A stretch of DNA of 64,000 nucleotides from Linnemannia hyalina (taxonomy: Eukaryota > Mortierellomycota > Mortierellomycetes > Mortierellales > Mortierellaceae), in NCBI GenBank assembly GCA_019671135.1, contig JAHRHY010000024.1:558001-622000 (forward strand), given 5' to 3'. Under the pieces are notes generated by a model. It was not told where the DNA came from. It worked only from the letters and a program-made list of their open reading frames with translations, and did no database searches. The translations under genes and the position numbers were made by a program. Shown piece by piece: positions 14,982-26,813 of the stretch. The stretch's first letter is position 1, and the number at the start of each line of letters is the position of its first letter.

Positions 14982-17900
14982 ATGTCCTACTCTCCCTCAC
15001 CTAACTCGCCTTCGTCTGGCCAGCCTCAGGCTTACCAACAACATCAACAACGCCAACAACCAGGCCAACAACAACAATATCAACAACAGCAGCAACAGCA
15101 ACAGCCAGGTCAACATCAGCATTATCAATACCAGCAGCAACAACAACAACACATGCAGAGTTTGTCTGTTTGGTCGCCCAGTGTACCTGTCAATGCCTCG
15201 GTCTCTCCTTTGCCCTCATCCCAGGCACCCGTCCTAATTTCTGGTCCACTTGACCTCAAGACAAGAGGACCCCACCCTATCCTGCCTCCTCTTAAAAACA
15301 CCCACCCTCCCCCACGCCAAAGCACCGGCCCTGCTCGGAGTGCTAGTCTTCGTCGCCAACTGTCCCAGAGTAGCATCCGTCAACAAACCTCTTCTCCTTC
15401 CCCAAACCAATCTTACAACAACTCTAATGACCCCGAAAACAACTTTAACAATTTCAATCAGCATCAGCAACAACAACAGTACTACCCTCAACAGGATAGT
15501 GCCGATTCCCGTCCTCCATTTTCCCCGAGTTCAAGCACCTCCTCGATCCAGTACTCTAACTATGGTCGAGGTCCGTCCTCCTCACCCGGAAGCGGCTCGG
15601 AGGGAGGCAGCGGCAGCAGCAGGATGCTGCCGATGTCGCAGAATGATTCTCACCTTTCCCCTTCCCCGTCTCCTGGCCTCAGTCGATCCAACAGCAGGAT
15701 CAACTACTCGTCCCCACTGCTGAGATCCCACAGTCGGTCAGGATCGAACTCCCCTTCTTCCCCTCCCTCTTCCTCGCCCTCGCAATCTCCTCTGAAACGC
15801 TCAACCTCCATCTTGAAAAATGGCCCCAAAGATGCACCTTATCTCAACAGCAACAACGGTACGAAATCCCATCTCGAGAGCCTGAATCAGACCTGGGAGC
15901 CTTCGGGACCAAGTCCGGCCCTTCCAACAGGCAGCTCGCAGATGCCCACCCACAACGGAAGTCAACATGCACTTTCCCAGTTTGGGTCTGCATCCAATCT
16001 GAGAGCAAAGGCCGCCGCTGCCGCCGCCGCCGCCGCTGCGGCTTCAACCCCCAACGATGTTGGCTCCAATACCGCCGGGGACCAAGAATCCAAGGACAAT
16101 GGCGGGGCAGCAATAACAGCTCCTACGACTGCCCCAGGCCAAGGGCCCAGTTCAACAAGTGCATTCGATTCCGCTACACAGGTAAACTCGGAAAAGAAGC
16201 GGACTGAGAGCCGTGCTCACTGCTACTCACTTTCTCTCTCTTACACACTCCCTATCCTCTCTCTCTTCCTCTGTTTGTGTTGCATGACGAGGCCCTGTTT
16301 AGTCCCACCTCTGTTTGAATTCATTTTGCTCACAACCATCTTTTTTTAATTCGTTCATTTAACCGATAGCCGGCTTTGATGCCCCACCAAGAGCTGAAGG
16401 ACAAGGAGCTCGCGCACAATCCCGTACGCGATTCCGAAAACTACAAGGTAACAGAGAAAGGAACAATCTCGATAACGAAGCATCTAAAAAAAACAATGGT
16501 TGGGCATGAAGTCTTGATTTGGTTAGAAGGATCTACCTACAACAATCGCGACTTTTTTTTCTATGAGCTCTCTCTTCCCATTTCTAGACTCAACTCAACC
16601 AACAATACTTATTTTTTATCAACCCACTTTCATCAATGAACGCTGTCAATGTCTAGGTCCTTGTTCCTCCTTCTCCTGTGGCCTCACCTCACATCGGTCC
16701 TTCAGCAGGGTCTGCAGCGCACGCACAAGCTCAAGCAGGAAACAATTTCAACTTTTTGAACTCGGACCCAACTTTGTCTCGGTCCTCCTCCAGGAGACGC
16801 ATGGCTCCTCCAATCCAGGTGCCCACTACGCAACAACCCTCGATGCTGTCTGGTGGTCCTCAGTCTGCTCTGTCCCCACAGTCACAGGGAATCACCTCCC
16901 CTGTTTCGCCAGGACGCCGCCATCCATTCCACCGTTGGGAGAACATGGCGCCTCCTCAACATCAAGGTGGAGAGGCCAACAGCAACGGATATCCAGGATC
17001 AGGAGGGCCACGTGGATATGCGCCTAACCGCGGCCAAGGACAAGGCCAGGACCACCATGAGGATGGTGATTACGAGGATGAGGGTCTCAACGACGATACT
17101 GACGGCGATGCACTCTCGGGACCTGAAGACCAATCCCGTCGTCACCACCGACGCCAGCAATCTGCGGGAGGTGATGGCCCCTTCACACCTACTCGGTCGG
17201 CTCCTCAACCGCCCAACTTCAACGGTGGCGGCGGAGGCGGTGGCGGTGGCGGTGGCAACAGCGGCAACGGTGGAGTGGCCCCCAACTCGCGCGAGGCCGA
17301 GATGGCTCACATCATGTACATCCAGCAGCAGCAGGCCTTGTTCTTGCAGGAGAAGGCCATGAACCCACCCCTGAAGAACAAAAGCAGTAACGGAAACCTG
17401 TCGGGCGGTAATTCGGATGGGTCCAAGATCCGCCGCAAGGGATCTCGTCATCGCAAGCAGATTTCGGTCATCAGCGAGCCCAAACTGTTGTCCAGCACAA
17501 ACCAGATCAAAACTGTCCCCATTGTGCGCCCCGCAGACCAGTCAGACAATGAAGATGCTGAAAACAAGTCGGAGTACACCAGCGGCGGCGAAGGTATCAA
17601 GAACAAGGTCCGTCGTATGCGCCGCGCCGTCCGTCATGCTGCTAACGGCGTCTTCAACGATGACGATTCGGATCGGGAGGACGGATTGGGATCCAAGAGC
17701 GATGCCGAGAAGAAGGGTGGATTGAAGCAGCTGAAGGCCCTGAAGAGCAAACTGGCCAAGAAGCTCCACCGTCCTAGCCATGGTGGTACCTCTTCGTCAA
17801 GACATGACCTCCACGGCGGTCCTGGTGGCGAGCACGGAGACGAGGAGGGTGGACGAGCCCCTGTCCAGTTCTTCTCCGAAGACAACCTCCGCGCCCGCTA

Positions 17901-20900
17901 TCTCGAGCAGCAGCAAGCTGGAGGACACAGTCTTGCAGCTGCTGGTGCATCCATCCGCAGAAGCAACACTACTCGTGAAAACACTGGCGCCACGTTCAAC
18001 AGGAGGGACCCCTACGGAACCGGTGACAAGCAAGAGTACGATTCTGGCAACGAGGGCAAGGACGGTGCGATTGCCGAGGAAGGCCCAGAAACTGAGCTCA
18101 CTCCACAGGAGGCTGAGGATGCCGCCGCTGCAGCCAAGAAGGCCAAAATGGCCAAGTTTGGCAGCAGGACGTTCGACAAGGATGAGATGATGGAAGTCAA
18201 GGACGGTACTGGCGAGTCGTTCTTTGTCCCTCGCTGGAATCTTGATCCTAGGGCTGATGAGTTGGGCTCATCCAAGTCTGTCATCAGTGTCACCTCGAGC
18301 CGGAAGTTGGAGCGTTCGGCTTCGAATGCCACTGCGATTTCCACCACCCCCGTTAAGCCCGCTTTGTCGATTTCAGAGCGTTTGCAGGCCAGTATGATCG
18401 CTGAGCAGGATGGCGAGAACGTGGCAGAGGATGACAAGGTCGCCACTGAATCCAAGGATGCAGAATCGGCAGCTGTCGTCGCAGAGGATGCTGAGGGCGA
18501 GGTGACCCCAACTGGACCCAAGAAGCTTACCTGGGGTGAGTCAAATGAAGGAACCCTTACAGTGGACGCCCAGGCTGACAAAGAGGCTGATGCTGCCATC
18601 TCTGCAGAGTCCGCCGACCAAGTTGATCCCAATGTATCGGTCTCGTCTTCCTCTGGCCTGACCTCAAGGGCGTCGGTGATGAGCGAGGCCTCGTCGAATG
18701 CTTCGTCGGTTGCCGGTATTGTGGTCGCTCAGGTCTTGACCCGTCAGAACTCGACGAGAAAGAACTTTAGCCGCCCTGCCGTTGGAGAGGCCAAGAAGCA
18801 ACAGCAGCAGGAAGAGTCTCAGGAGAAGTCCGTTGAGCAGCAACAGCAGCAGGAGGTTCCTCAGCAGTTGGAGGATGGTGCTGCTTCCACTCAGACGGAC
18901 TCGCCTCGCCTTGGATTGGGCATCTCGCTCCCATCGTCTGCAGCAGCGGAGAAGCCACGTGAGTCTTTGGAGGAGGTCATGGCTGATATGGGTCAGTACC
19001 AGAAATACCAAGGTGGAGCCCCTGAGAAGCAGTTGCCCCCTATTCCTCAGGATGGTATGTTTTTCTTTTGAATTCGATCGACTTGTCATAGGTTTTTTTC
19101 ATGTGTGGCAATTAATTAAGCTCAGACATCAATTCTTTACTTCCCAATGATATAGAATCTCCTCACATGAAGCCTGTGGCTCCCATGACGATCCGCCCAT
19201 TGTCGCCCATCCGCCGCACCACCGCCAACTCGACCGCAAGCATGACATCCGTCCTCTCGACCCCATCTTCCCCACCCGCTAACCATCGCACCATCTCCCC
19301 TCTGGATACGGCTGCCGTTCAACAGGATGCGGAAGCAGTCCAAGCTGGTCTTGGTAACACCTACAACTACTCTGCCACTGTCACGGCCGCCTCGCCCACC
19401 TCCCCTACCAAGGCCAGCAGTCTTCGGAGCAACATGTCTTTCAACGCCTTTACGCTCTCGCAAGGGCCTACTTCTCCTCTCCCCTCTCCTTCCATCCCTA
19501 CTGATGCCACTGGTGCCACTGGTGGAGAGAGCCCTGCACCCCCAGCCAGCTCCTTCCCCTTGCCTGCTGTCTTGGCTCGTCAGGGATCGCACTTGACTGA
19601 GCGTGCCTCGGTCCGTTCGATGTATGCCGACAGCATCTATGACTGCTACGATTACGACTCTGGGTCCGAGTATGACGCCCAGGACCCCTCATTGATTTCT
19701 CGACAGGAGTCCTTCCGCAGCCAGTTTGCCGAGCAGCAGGAGAATGCAATTGTTGCCGAGTCGTCCTTAGCTGTGCCCATTGCACGCGTTCCTGAGGTTG
19801 TCTCCCGGAGGGTCGTTGAGGAATCGCCTGTTCTGTCTCCCACTACCACTACCACCAAAACGGCTACTGCTATGGCTCCTTTCAAGACCGAGGCTGAATC
19901 TGTCGCCACTGTTGTTGTCTCTTTGAACAAGGAGGACGGACAGACTCAGACCCAGGTCCCAGAGTCTGTTGAAACTGGTCCTACTACCTCCAGTACTACC
20001 TCTGGTATTTCGGGCTCTGAAGAACTCCCCGTCATTCGCCTAAGAGGAGCTGCTGCTGCTGCCGCCGCCGGTGCTTCTGGCGTTAACGGCCAGAGCCGGG
20101 ATTCTCAAACTTTGAAGGAAGAGCATCATATCCTCTTCGAGGACATCCCCAAGGCTGTCCCCTACCGCATGTCGATAATGACCACCGTTCCCGTCGACCC
20201 AGTCGGCGTCGCCGCCTCTCTCTCAGTCCCTCTCCTGGCAGCCGGAGGTATTGCTGGTGTCAGCGTCGCTGGTGCTGGCCCCTCTCGTCCTACCCGCAAC
20301 CCCATGCGCCAGAGTCGTCACGGATCGATGTTGAGCATTGGTGGATCCAGTGATCTCACTACCACCGACTCTTGGATGTCGTCCTCAGTCCGCGATACTC
20401 GTGATGATATGTCTGGGTGGGATATCCGTGGCGAGCACCATCGTCCCGGTACGGTCGACGAGAACGAGAGTGTTCGTCGGATTAGCTTGAGTGTCAGCAG
20501 CAGGAGTGGCGATTATGATGACCAGGATGGAGAGCGGGCTCGTCGTCCTAGTGTTGAATCCTTTATGACCTCGTCGTCGCTTGCATCTTCGGCTTTTCAG
20601 GCCAGGAGGAGGAGCTCTGTCCGCAGCGAGCGGACCATGTCGATCATAACTGACAAGAACAGCTTAATCATTGAGGAGGAAGGTAGCGCCAGCAGCGACG
20701 AGTCCGACGGCGAGAACAGCATCGCTCGCCGCGATTTGAAGATCCGCATCAAGGGCCTCGAAAGCAGCGGCACCAGTGATGCCGAGGACGAGCACGTTAC
20801 CGGCTTGAAGGATGGAGAGTCCCCCGAGGGCTCGGTCATCAGACACAAGAAGCAGTGGTACAAGGAACGTCGGACCAGCGCTAGCAAGCGCGAGACCTGG

Positions 20901-21056
20901 GGATCCGTCCAGTCTTCGTCCTCGTCCGATAGCAACACGACTTCTTCGTCTTCCTCTGGATCTTCGCATTCCAACTTTTATTTCAACGGTCGGTCCCCCT
21001 CCCCTTCGCCCACTGAGGAGACTGCCGCTGTCTCTACTTCTGCCATGCCCTTTTAA
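14982..21056 (+). CDS. very large low-complexity Q/S/P/G-rich protein, unrecognised
   Basis: Exons 14982-16181, 16370-16447, 16657-19054 and 19156-21056 join in phase to 1858 residues. I recognise no catalytic or folded domain. Visible regions in order: Gln-rich N-terminus (residues about 20-60); Ser/Pro-rich stretch with SPxxSP repeats; Ala run near 345-357; poly-Gly run near 615-625; a basic stretch with IRRKGSRHRKQ and KKLHRPSHGG; acidic and Ala-rich middle; a short conserved-looking block around FDKDEMMEVKDGTGESFFVPRWNLD; Gln-rich patch; and a Ser-rich C-terminus. Such composition suits a cortical, signalling-scaffold or transcription-related protein, but that is inference. Codon use looks like that of the neighbouring genes, and exons stay open over 1-2 kb, so it is real coding sequence rather than chance low complexity. 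Confidence 0.8.
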
Positions 21057-21461
21057 ATTTTTTTCACGCACACATATACAACATTCATTATTTCACGAAC
21101 CCTTCTAAAAAAAGCATAGTTTTTTCTTTTTTCATTTTTTTTTCCTTCGCACACGAATACTTCCACAGCATATTTTTTTTCCCCTTTCATCTAGAGCCAC
21201 CCACCATTATCAAAGTAAATAAATACCACACACAACACATACAAAAAACAAGTGCCTTAACTTGATCTCCATAGATCTTCGAAACGCTTGTGCTTCTGAT
21301 TCCCTAAATGCAAGAACTTCACCAAAAATTTAGAAATCAAAAAAAAATGTTCACTCCTAAATCCCGACTCCGCCTTTTCATGCCCTGCCCCACAGAGGGC
21401 CCCAGGAATCCAGGTCGGAGGCGCCCCCATCCCACCCCCCCTCAAAAAAAAAGAAGAGTAT
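21057..21461. other. 3' flank of the large gene and tRNA trailer
   Basis: A/T-rich sequence with AATAAATA-like signals near 21218 (plus strand) suits polyadenylation of the preceding gene. The run of nine A at 21444-21452 would be a T-run terminator for the minus-strand tRNA. No gene seen. Confidence 0.5.
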
Positions 21462-21534
21462 TGGAGAACCTGGGCATCGATCCCAGTGCCTCTCGCATGC
21501 TAAGCGAGCGCTCTACCATTTGAGCTAGATCCCC
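21462..21534 (-). tRNA. tRNA-Ala (AGC)
   Basis: Read on the minus strand, the 73-base gene begins GGGGATCTAGCTCAAATGG, which contains box A. It has anticodon stem CTCGC/GCGAG enclosing TTAGCAT (anticodon AGC) and a T arm CTGGGATCGATGCCCAG containing box B. The acceptor stem pairs with GTTCTCC with one U-U mismatch and a G-U pair, and the discriminator base is A. A T-run follows as Pol III terminator. There is no intron. An identical copy lies at 33329-33401. Confidence 0.93.
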
Positions 21535-24500
21535 GACGGTTGTTTAACCTCGGGTATGTTTAATTTCGGGTCATTCAGAACTCCTCCGTCTGGTTCCCGC
21601 TACCTAATTTTTGCGACGCCACCAAAAAAGGGCTGATAAAAAAATGCTACTCTAGGATTTAAGGTGTAAAAAAAATGTAGGGAGGGGACAGTAGGAAAAA
21701 GAGGGAGGGAGGATCCAAGTTGGAAGTTATAGTACAGGGCGAAGGTAAGGATGGGGGAGGGGGTGGATCTCGGCTCGGGGGGGTGTTAGAGCTGTTGGGC
21801 AGGCATCGCCGCCTTGATACGGTGCCTGTTGGTCTTGTGTGAACCAAAAAAAGCCGTTGACTGCTTGTTCAAAGTGTTTCCGCTGCTTAAACGGGTGAGA
21901 TCCATGTCCTCTGTGTCTGTGATCTGATACGGAGGTGAGCATGAGCGTGTCAGGCTCGAGGGTAATGACGTTGAGGCTTGTGTGTGTGTTTGGTGTTTGT
22001 GTGGGTTTGTGTTTGTGGGTTTGGAGGAGAGGAGGGGAAAAGGATAATAGAAATAGTGAAAAAGAGATTAGAGATAGAAAAAGAGAAAGAGAAAGAATAA
22101 AAAAATAAAAAAAAAAAAAGGGAAAAGGTCAAGCGAAAGGCGAAAGGGAGGGTATATAGACGCTTGACGTAGAGATACAGAGAAATGAGAAAGAAAGAAA
22201 GAGAAAGAAAAAAAAAAAAAAAAAAAAAAAAAAAGGAAATCTATACTAATTAATCCTGCTGGCTGCCCGTTCTCCTCCTGCTCATGTTATGGTGGTTGGA
22301 ATGCGTCTCCGAACTGAGGTCCCTTCTTGGTCACCTTGATATGTGGTGTGTGGTGCCACATCTCATAAAAGGCGTTCTTGCCCGCGTGCGGGTCCATCGG
22401 TGCCTCCTCTTCTCGGATCGGCCTTGTTGCGTTCTTCTTGTCCTGCTGCTCCGCTCGAATCCACTCCTCCATGCCTCTGGTACGGCAATTCTGGAGAAAA
22501 ATCGACTGTAGCGCGCCTGGCTCGAGTTGCTCTCCTGCTCCCAGCTTGGAAAAGGTAACATATATCGACCAGAGTGCTGCTGTTTGCAGGTGGTATACAA
22601 GAGGGTAGTCATTCATGTTGTCTCGTTCAGGCCAACAAAAAATCCTGTCCTGGGCGGTGCGAGACAAGTCGTTGAGGTCAGGGTAAATAGTCTTGATGAG
22701 GTCATGCAAGCTGTCCCAGTGTGTCGCCAACTCTGGACAGTCGTGAAAGGCATGACGGTTGTCTTCACTCGCTCCTGTATCGCACCGTCTACATGTACCG
22801 TCCGTATCCGCTTCCTTGTAGTGCTTGCGGATATTGTTGGTGGTCACCCTGTTATAGGCCAGCTTGTATAGAAGGTCGTGTTCCTTGCGACGTAGGTTCG
22901 TGTTGTGTACTCGGTCCCAGATCAACTTCCACTGCGCAGCCGTCCAGTCCCATGGGAAAGAGGCTTGGCCCGGGTTAGCGAGCTTGTCGGCAATGGTGAT
23001 GGGCTGGGGGAGCTCAAGTCCGCTGACGATTGTGCTTCGTGCTTTGCGGACAGAAAATTCTTTGAGGGGTGACTTGTGTTTACCAAAAAGAATGGCTTCC
23101 CTTGGATCCGAGTCTGTAGTGGTTCCGTCCTTGAGTAACGCCTTGACCTTTGTCCATGACATGAGGATGTGGTGGGTGAGGGTGTCGGCTTTTCTGGACT
23201 TGATGGCTTGGGGTGTTGGGTTTTGTTGCATCTTTGTTGGTGGTAGTGCCGCAAAGTGTGTGATAGGTGTGTCTTGTTGAATAAGGGGGCGGGTGTACTG
23301 GGCAACAGTCTCAAAGGTGTGCTGCCATTTTACTCCTGGCCGTTCCGTCTTCCAACGAGCAATCCACTTTGCCTTGAGGGCAAGGACTTGAGAGCGAGGG
23401 TGGATAAGACCCCATCCTCCGTCCTTTTTTGGCTTGAAAAATGTATCCAGCGAGATACGGACTTTTCTGCCATGCCACAGCACGTCCCTTAGGATATTTT
23501 CTATTTGGTCGTAAAAATTGTTTGTAAAGGGGTAGAACGGTGAACAGTGCCATAGTTTGGATAACAGATATGTGTTCAAGACAGTGACTCTGCCCTGAAT
23601 GGTGAGACCGCGCAGCCGCCAGGCTGCGGTCGATCCCTTCAGGTCATTAATAAGTCTCTTTTCGATCACTTCCAGGTTAAATCCATTAACGGACAGTTCT
23701 ACACCTAGATGTGTGAATGGTGCTCCATATCTTTCCCAATTTGTGAGGTGATCAAAATTGAAATAGTGTTGGGCCCAAGGTTGTAGTGGTATGAGTGCTG
23801 TCTTGTCCTTGTTTACCTTGGCTCCTGATGCAAGTTCATGTAGAGCCAAGGCCCCCATCACTACTTCCTCATCCCCTCTGGAGATGGACAGGGTGGTGTC
23901 ATCTGCAAAAGCGTTCACTTTGGAGGCGTCACCGTTCGGGAGCAGGGTACCACGAGCTCTCTGGCTGTAGTACCTAAGAAAGGGTTCAAGAACAAAGTTG
24001 AATAGTAGTGGTGCTAGTGGATCGCCTTGTCTCAGTCCTCGTTCAATTTGAAAAGGCTGGGTCATGCGTCCATTGACAATGATTCTGCTCGACGGATTAG
24101 TATAGCATCGAGTAATCCACGTCCTGAAGCGGTCTCCAAAGCCAAAGGCTTTGAGCGCTTCATGAAGATACTTCCATTCTACTCTGTCATATGCCTTTTC
24201 TTGGTCGAGACTAAGAAGGGCATCAGCAGGGAGGTCGGGGCGTGGGTGTCTCTCCATCGCGTCATTCAGATCCAAAAATTGGAGAATGCGATGTTGTGCC
24301 AACTGTTCGTCTGTGATTTGTTTCTGCACATGCTGCATCAAAAGATGCATATTAAGTACGTTGTCATGACCCTGCCTGCCCTTGACAAAACCTGTTTGCC
24401 AGGGCTGGAGAAGGTAGGTGGCGACCTTGTTGACTCGTTCTGTCAGTGCTTTTGTAAAAATTTTGTAGTCGCACCCAGAAAGGGATATAGGGCGATAATT

Positions 24501-26813
24501 TTTGCACAACGATCGTTCTCCTTTTTTAAAAAAAAGAGCGACGGCCGACTTTTTGGTCGACGGGGGCAGGTCAAAATCCTCTTTCGTTGCCTCGTTGTAT
24601 ACTTGTGTCAGCAGGCCGGATAGCATGTCCTTGAATGTCTTGTAGAATTCAAAAGGTATACCGTCCTCACCTGGCGCTTTGCGGTTTGCACTCATATCAA
24701 TTGCTTTTTCTATCTCGACCGGGCTCAAGTCACTGTCCAGAATGGCGACATGCTGGGCTGTGACCTGAGGAAGATCCCGGAGGAGAGCTGATCTAGCCAT
24801 CGCGTCTGAGCCTTGTGATGTGTATATGGTCTTCCAAAAGTCCCTGACTACTTCTTCTCTCTCCTCGGTTGTGGAGGTAAAAGTGCCGTCTGGTTTCTTT
24901 AAGTGTGGAATTAATTTTTTCGCTCTTGATCCTTGCAAGACCCGTGTAAAGTAAGGAGAGGGGATCTCTCCTTCTTCTATCCACTTTACCCTGGCCAAGA
25001 TAGCGAGACGCTCTAGAGACTGTTGTTCGAGATCAATAGCCTCCGCCGTGAGGCGGGCATAAGTGTCTGCTGCGTCCTGGTCAGAGGGGTCTGCAATCAA
25101 TTGCTCGTTTGTCTGTTTCATTTTTCGTTCAATGGTGTGTTTCTTTTGGATTTGTTTTTTTCGCTCCTTTTTTCCAAATTCGGACGACACCTCCAGAATC
25201 CTTTCCTTTGCTCTATCCCAGAACTCGAACGCTTTTTCCTCTGGGATGGAAATACGTGAGGACATGAGATCATCCCACAATTGTCGGATAAGAGTAATGT
25301 ACTCTGGATTCTTAAGGTGGCGGACATCGATCGCACGCTTGCGATCGTCGTCTGCAATGGTCTCGGTGGATGACAGTTGACAAGAGACGACCGCATGGTC
25401 GCTCTGTATACCTGTGCACACTGTGACTTTTGCATCTGAGGCAATTGGAAATAAGGTTGGGGTTGAGACAAAAATGTAATCAATGCGTGTTTGCACAATC
25501 TCACTTTTGTCTGCCCCTATTTTTCTGTGTTTGGTTCGACAGGTGAACCGACCGGCTTTTGTAGGGCCTCCCTCTTCCACTGGTGGCATAGTATCTCTCA
25601 AGTCGAGACGAGTGAGAATATTCTCAAGGTGGTGCCAGTGGGAGCGGTTGCGTTGCCCCGCCTGCAGGGCGGGCAAGCGATCGTTCTGTATGTCTTTGTA
25701 TGTGTTGAAGTCACCTCCAATAACCAGTCGTTGATGTTGGAGTACATCGACTGGGAATCGAAGGAGAAATGCTCTTCTTTGGTTGTGGTCAGAGGGGGCG
25801 TACACACTTGCAAAGCGGTATTCTACCCCGTCTACTAAAAAGTCAAAGTAGACGATACGACCGTTCTCCAGCGTGTGGCACTTGTCTGCATCCATCTTGA
25901 TGTGTTTTGATTTGATCAGAATGGCCGTATGCTGGGAAAAATAGCTCTCTCGAGCCCATTCTCTCCTCCATTCGGGAATCTGGTTGTCTTTAGGGTTACA
26001 CTCTTGTAGCGCAATAATGTCAAACGGTTGTGTTTTGAGCCAGCGGAACAAGTTCTGCCGTTTTCTCGTATCCACAACACGATTGCAATTAAATGATGCA
26101 AATGATAGACTGGTCATTAGAAAAAAATATATCAATGAAAAACAAAGATCTAAATAAAGATAGACAGAAAAAACGGATGATAAAGAAAAGGGTAAACTTC
26201 TTTTTATTGATCCATATCTCCACCACCTCCATTCTGTTCTAGTTCTCTTTGGGCTTCTTCTCTTTCTGCCGCGGTCCAGAGACGATCGAGACTATCGCCC
26301 ATGTCGTCGTCCTCATCGTCATCGGTCTGTAAGTGGTTGTGCTGTTGTTTGTTCGTAGTATCATGGGCGTCGCATTCAACACCTGAGGGTGGTACGCTAG
26401 CCTTCTGATGGGGTGATGCTGGCGTGCTGCTGCTGCTGCCGGAGCTGCTGCTGCTGCTACCATCACTAGAAGTAGCTGGGGGGCCAGAAGTGCCTTGAGC
26501 ATTAAAGACAAAGGCCTCTGCATGTGTGGACGCGACACCAAACCACCCCTGGGTTTGAGCCTGGGGTGTAGATGGGTCCACAACTTGCATTGGTGCAGCC
26601 TGTTGTTCTCTGTTGCTTGCGGGCGCGACCTGCTGATGGGGTACAGGATTGAAGCTCAGAGCGGGCTTCGTCCCATTCAACCCTTCAGCTTGGACAGGAG
26701 GCCTCTGTTGGGGTACGGATGCATTGGTCACGGGGACCTTGCTTCCATTCAACCCAGCAGCCTGCGGTGCAGGAGTGGTGGCCTGTCCAGCGGTCTTTGT
26801 CTTCTTCTTCCTT
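21535..26813 (-). mobile_element. non-LTR retrotransposon (LINE) without RNase H, near full length
   Basis: The minus strand carries ORF1 followed by an intact ORF2 with apurinic endonuclease and reverse transcriptase. The 5' end abuts a 25-base tRNA-Ala fragment (26814-26838). The 3' end is uncertain. ORF2 stops at 22287, followed by T-rich sequence including (T)28 at 22234-22207 on the element strand and no poly(A). I extend it to 21535 because the same 25 bases recur there as the start of the intact tRNA-Ala, which would make them a target-site duplication; the end could instead be near 22236. The element keeps a full reading frame of 1276 codons, so it is probably young. Confidence 0.75.
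22287..26117 (-). CDS. LINE ORF2: endonuclease / reverse transcriptase / zinc-binding C-terminus
   Basis: One uninterrupted frame of 1276 residues from the ATG at 26117. The N-terminal 230 residues are an APE-like endonuclease: SFNCNR, IIALQECN, GGDFNT, RIDYIF and SDHAVV near its end, the last pair carrying the catalytic Asp-His. The reverse transcriptase follows: YRPISLSGCDYKIFTK, GFVKGRQ, ALLSLDQEKAYDRVEW, GLRQGDPLAPLLFN and the FADDTT catalytic box. The C-terminus has a reverse-transcriptase-associated zinc-binding region with CRRCDTGASEDNRHAFHDC. I find no RNase H domain, unlike the second LINE family at 33.6 kb. The protein would nick target DNA and copy element RNA by target-primed reverse transcription. 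The first ATG is used; a few open codons lie upstream. Confidence 0.92.
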   Translation of the reverse strand: MTSLSFASFNCNRVVDTRKRQNLFRWLKTQPFDIIALQECNPKDNQIPEWRREWARESYFSQHTAILIKSKHIKMDADKCHTLENGRIVYFDFLVDGVEYRFASVYAPSDHNQRRAFLLRFPVDVLQHQRLVIGGDFNTYKDIQNDRLPALQAGQRNRSHWHHLENILTRLDLRDTMPPVEEGGPTKAGRFTCRTKHRKIGADKSEIVQTRIDYIFVSTPTLFPIASDAKVTVCTGIQSDHAVVSCQLSSTETIADDDRKRAIDVRHLKNPEYITLIRQLWDDLMSSRISIPEEKAFEFWDRAKERILEVSSEFGKKERKKQIQKKHTIERKMKQTNEQLIADPSDQDAADTYARLTAEAIDLEQQSLERLAILARVKWIEEGEIPSPYFTRVLQGSRAKKLIPHLKKPDGTFTSTTEEREEVVRDFWKTIYTSQGSDAMARSALLRDLPQVTAQHVAILDSDLSPVEIEKAIDMSANRKAPGEDGIPFEFYKTFKDMLSGLLTQVYNEATKEDFDLPPSTKKSAVALFFKKGERSLCKNYRPISLSGCDYKIFTKALTERVNKVATYLLQPWQTGFVKGRQGHDNVLNMHLLMQHVQKQITDEQLAQHRILQFLDLNDAMERHPRPDLPADALLSLDQEKAYDRVEWKYLHEALKAFGFGDRFRTWITRCYTNPSSRIIVNGRMTQPFQIERGLRQGDPLAPLLFNFVLEPFLRYYSQRARGTLLPNGDASKVNAFADDTTLSISRGDEEVVMGALALHELASGAKVNKDKTALIPLQPWAQHYFNFDHLTNWERYGAPFTHLGVELSVNGFNLEVIEKRLINDLKGSTAAWRLRGLTIQGRVTVLNTYLLSKLWHCSPFYPFTNNFYDQIENILRDVLWHGRKVRISLDTFFKPKKDGGWGLIHPRSQVLALKAKWIARWKTERPGVKWQHTFETVAQYTRPLIQQDTPITHFAALPPTKMQQNPTPQAIKSRKADTLTHHILMSWTKVKALLKDGTTTDSDPREAILFGKHKSPLKEFSVRKARSTIVSGLELPQPITIADKLANPGQASFPWDWTAAQWKLIWDRVHNTNLRRKEHDLLYKLAYNRVTTNNIRKHYKEADTDGTCRRCDTGASEDNRHAFHDCPELATHWDSLHDLIKTIYPDLNDLSRTAQDRIFCWPERDNMNDYPLVYHLQTAALWSIYVTFSKLGAGEQLEPGALQSIFLQNCRTRGMEEWIRAEQQDKKNATRPIREEEAPMDPHAGKNAFYEMWHHTPHIKVTKKGPQFGDAFQPP

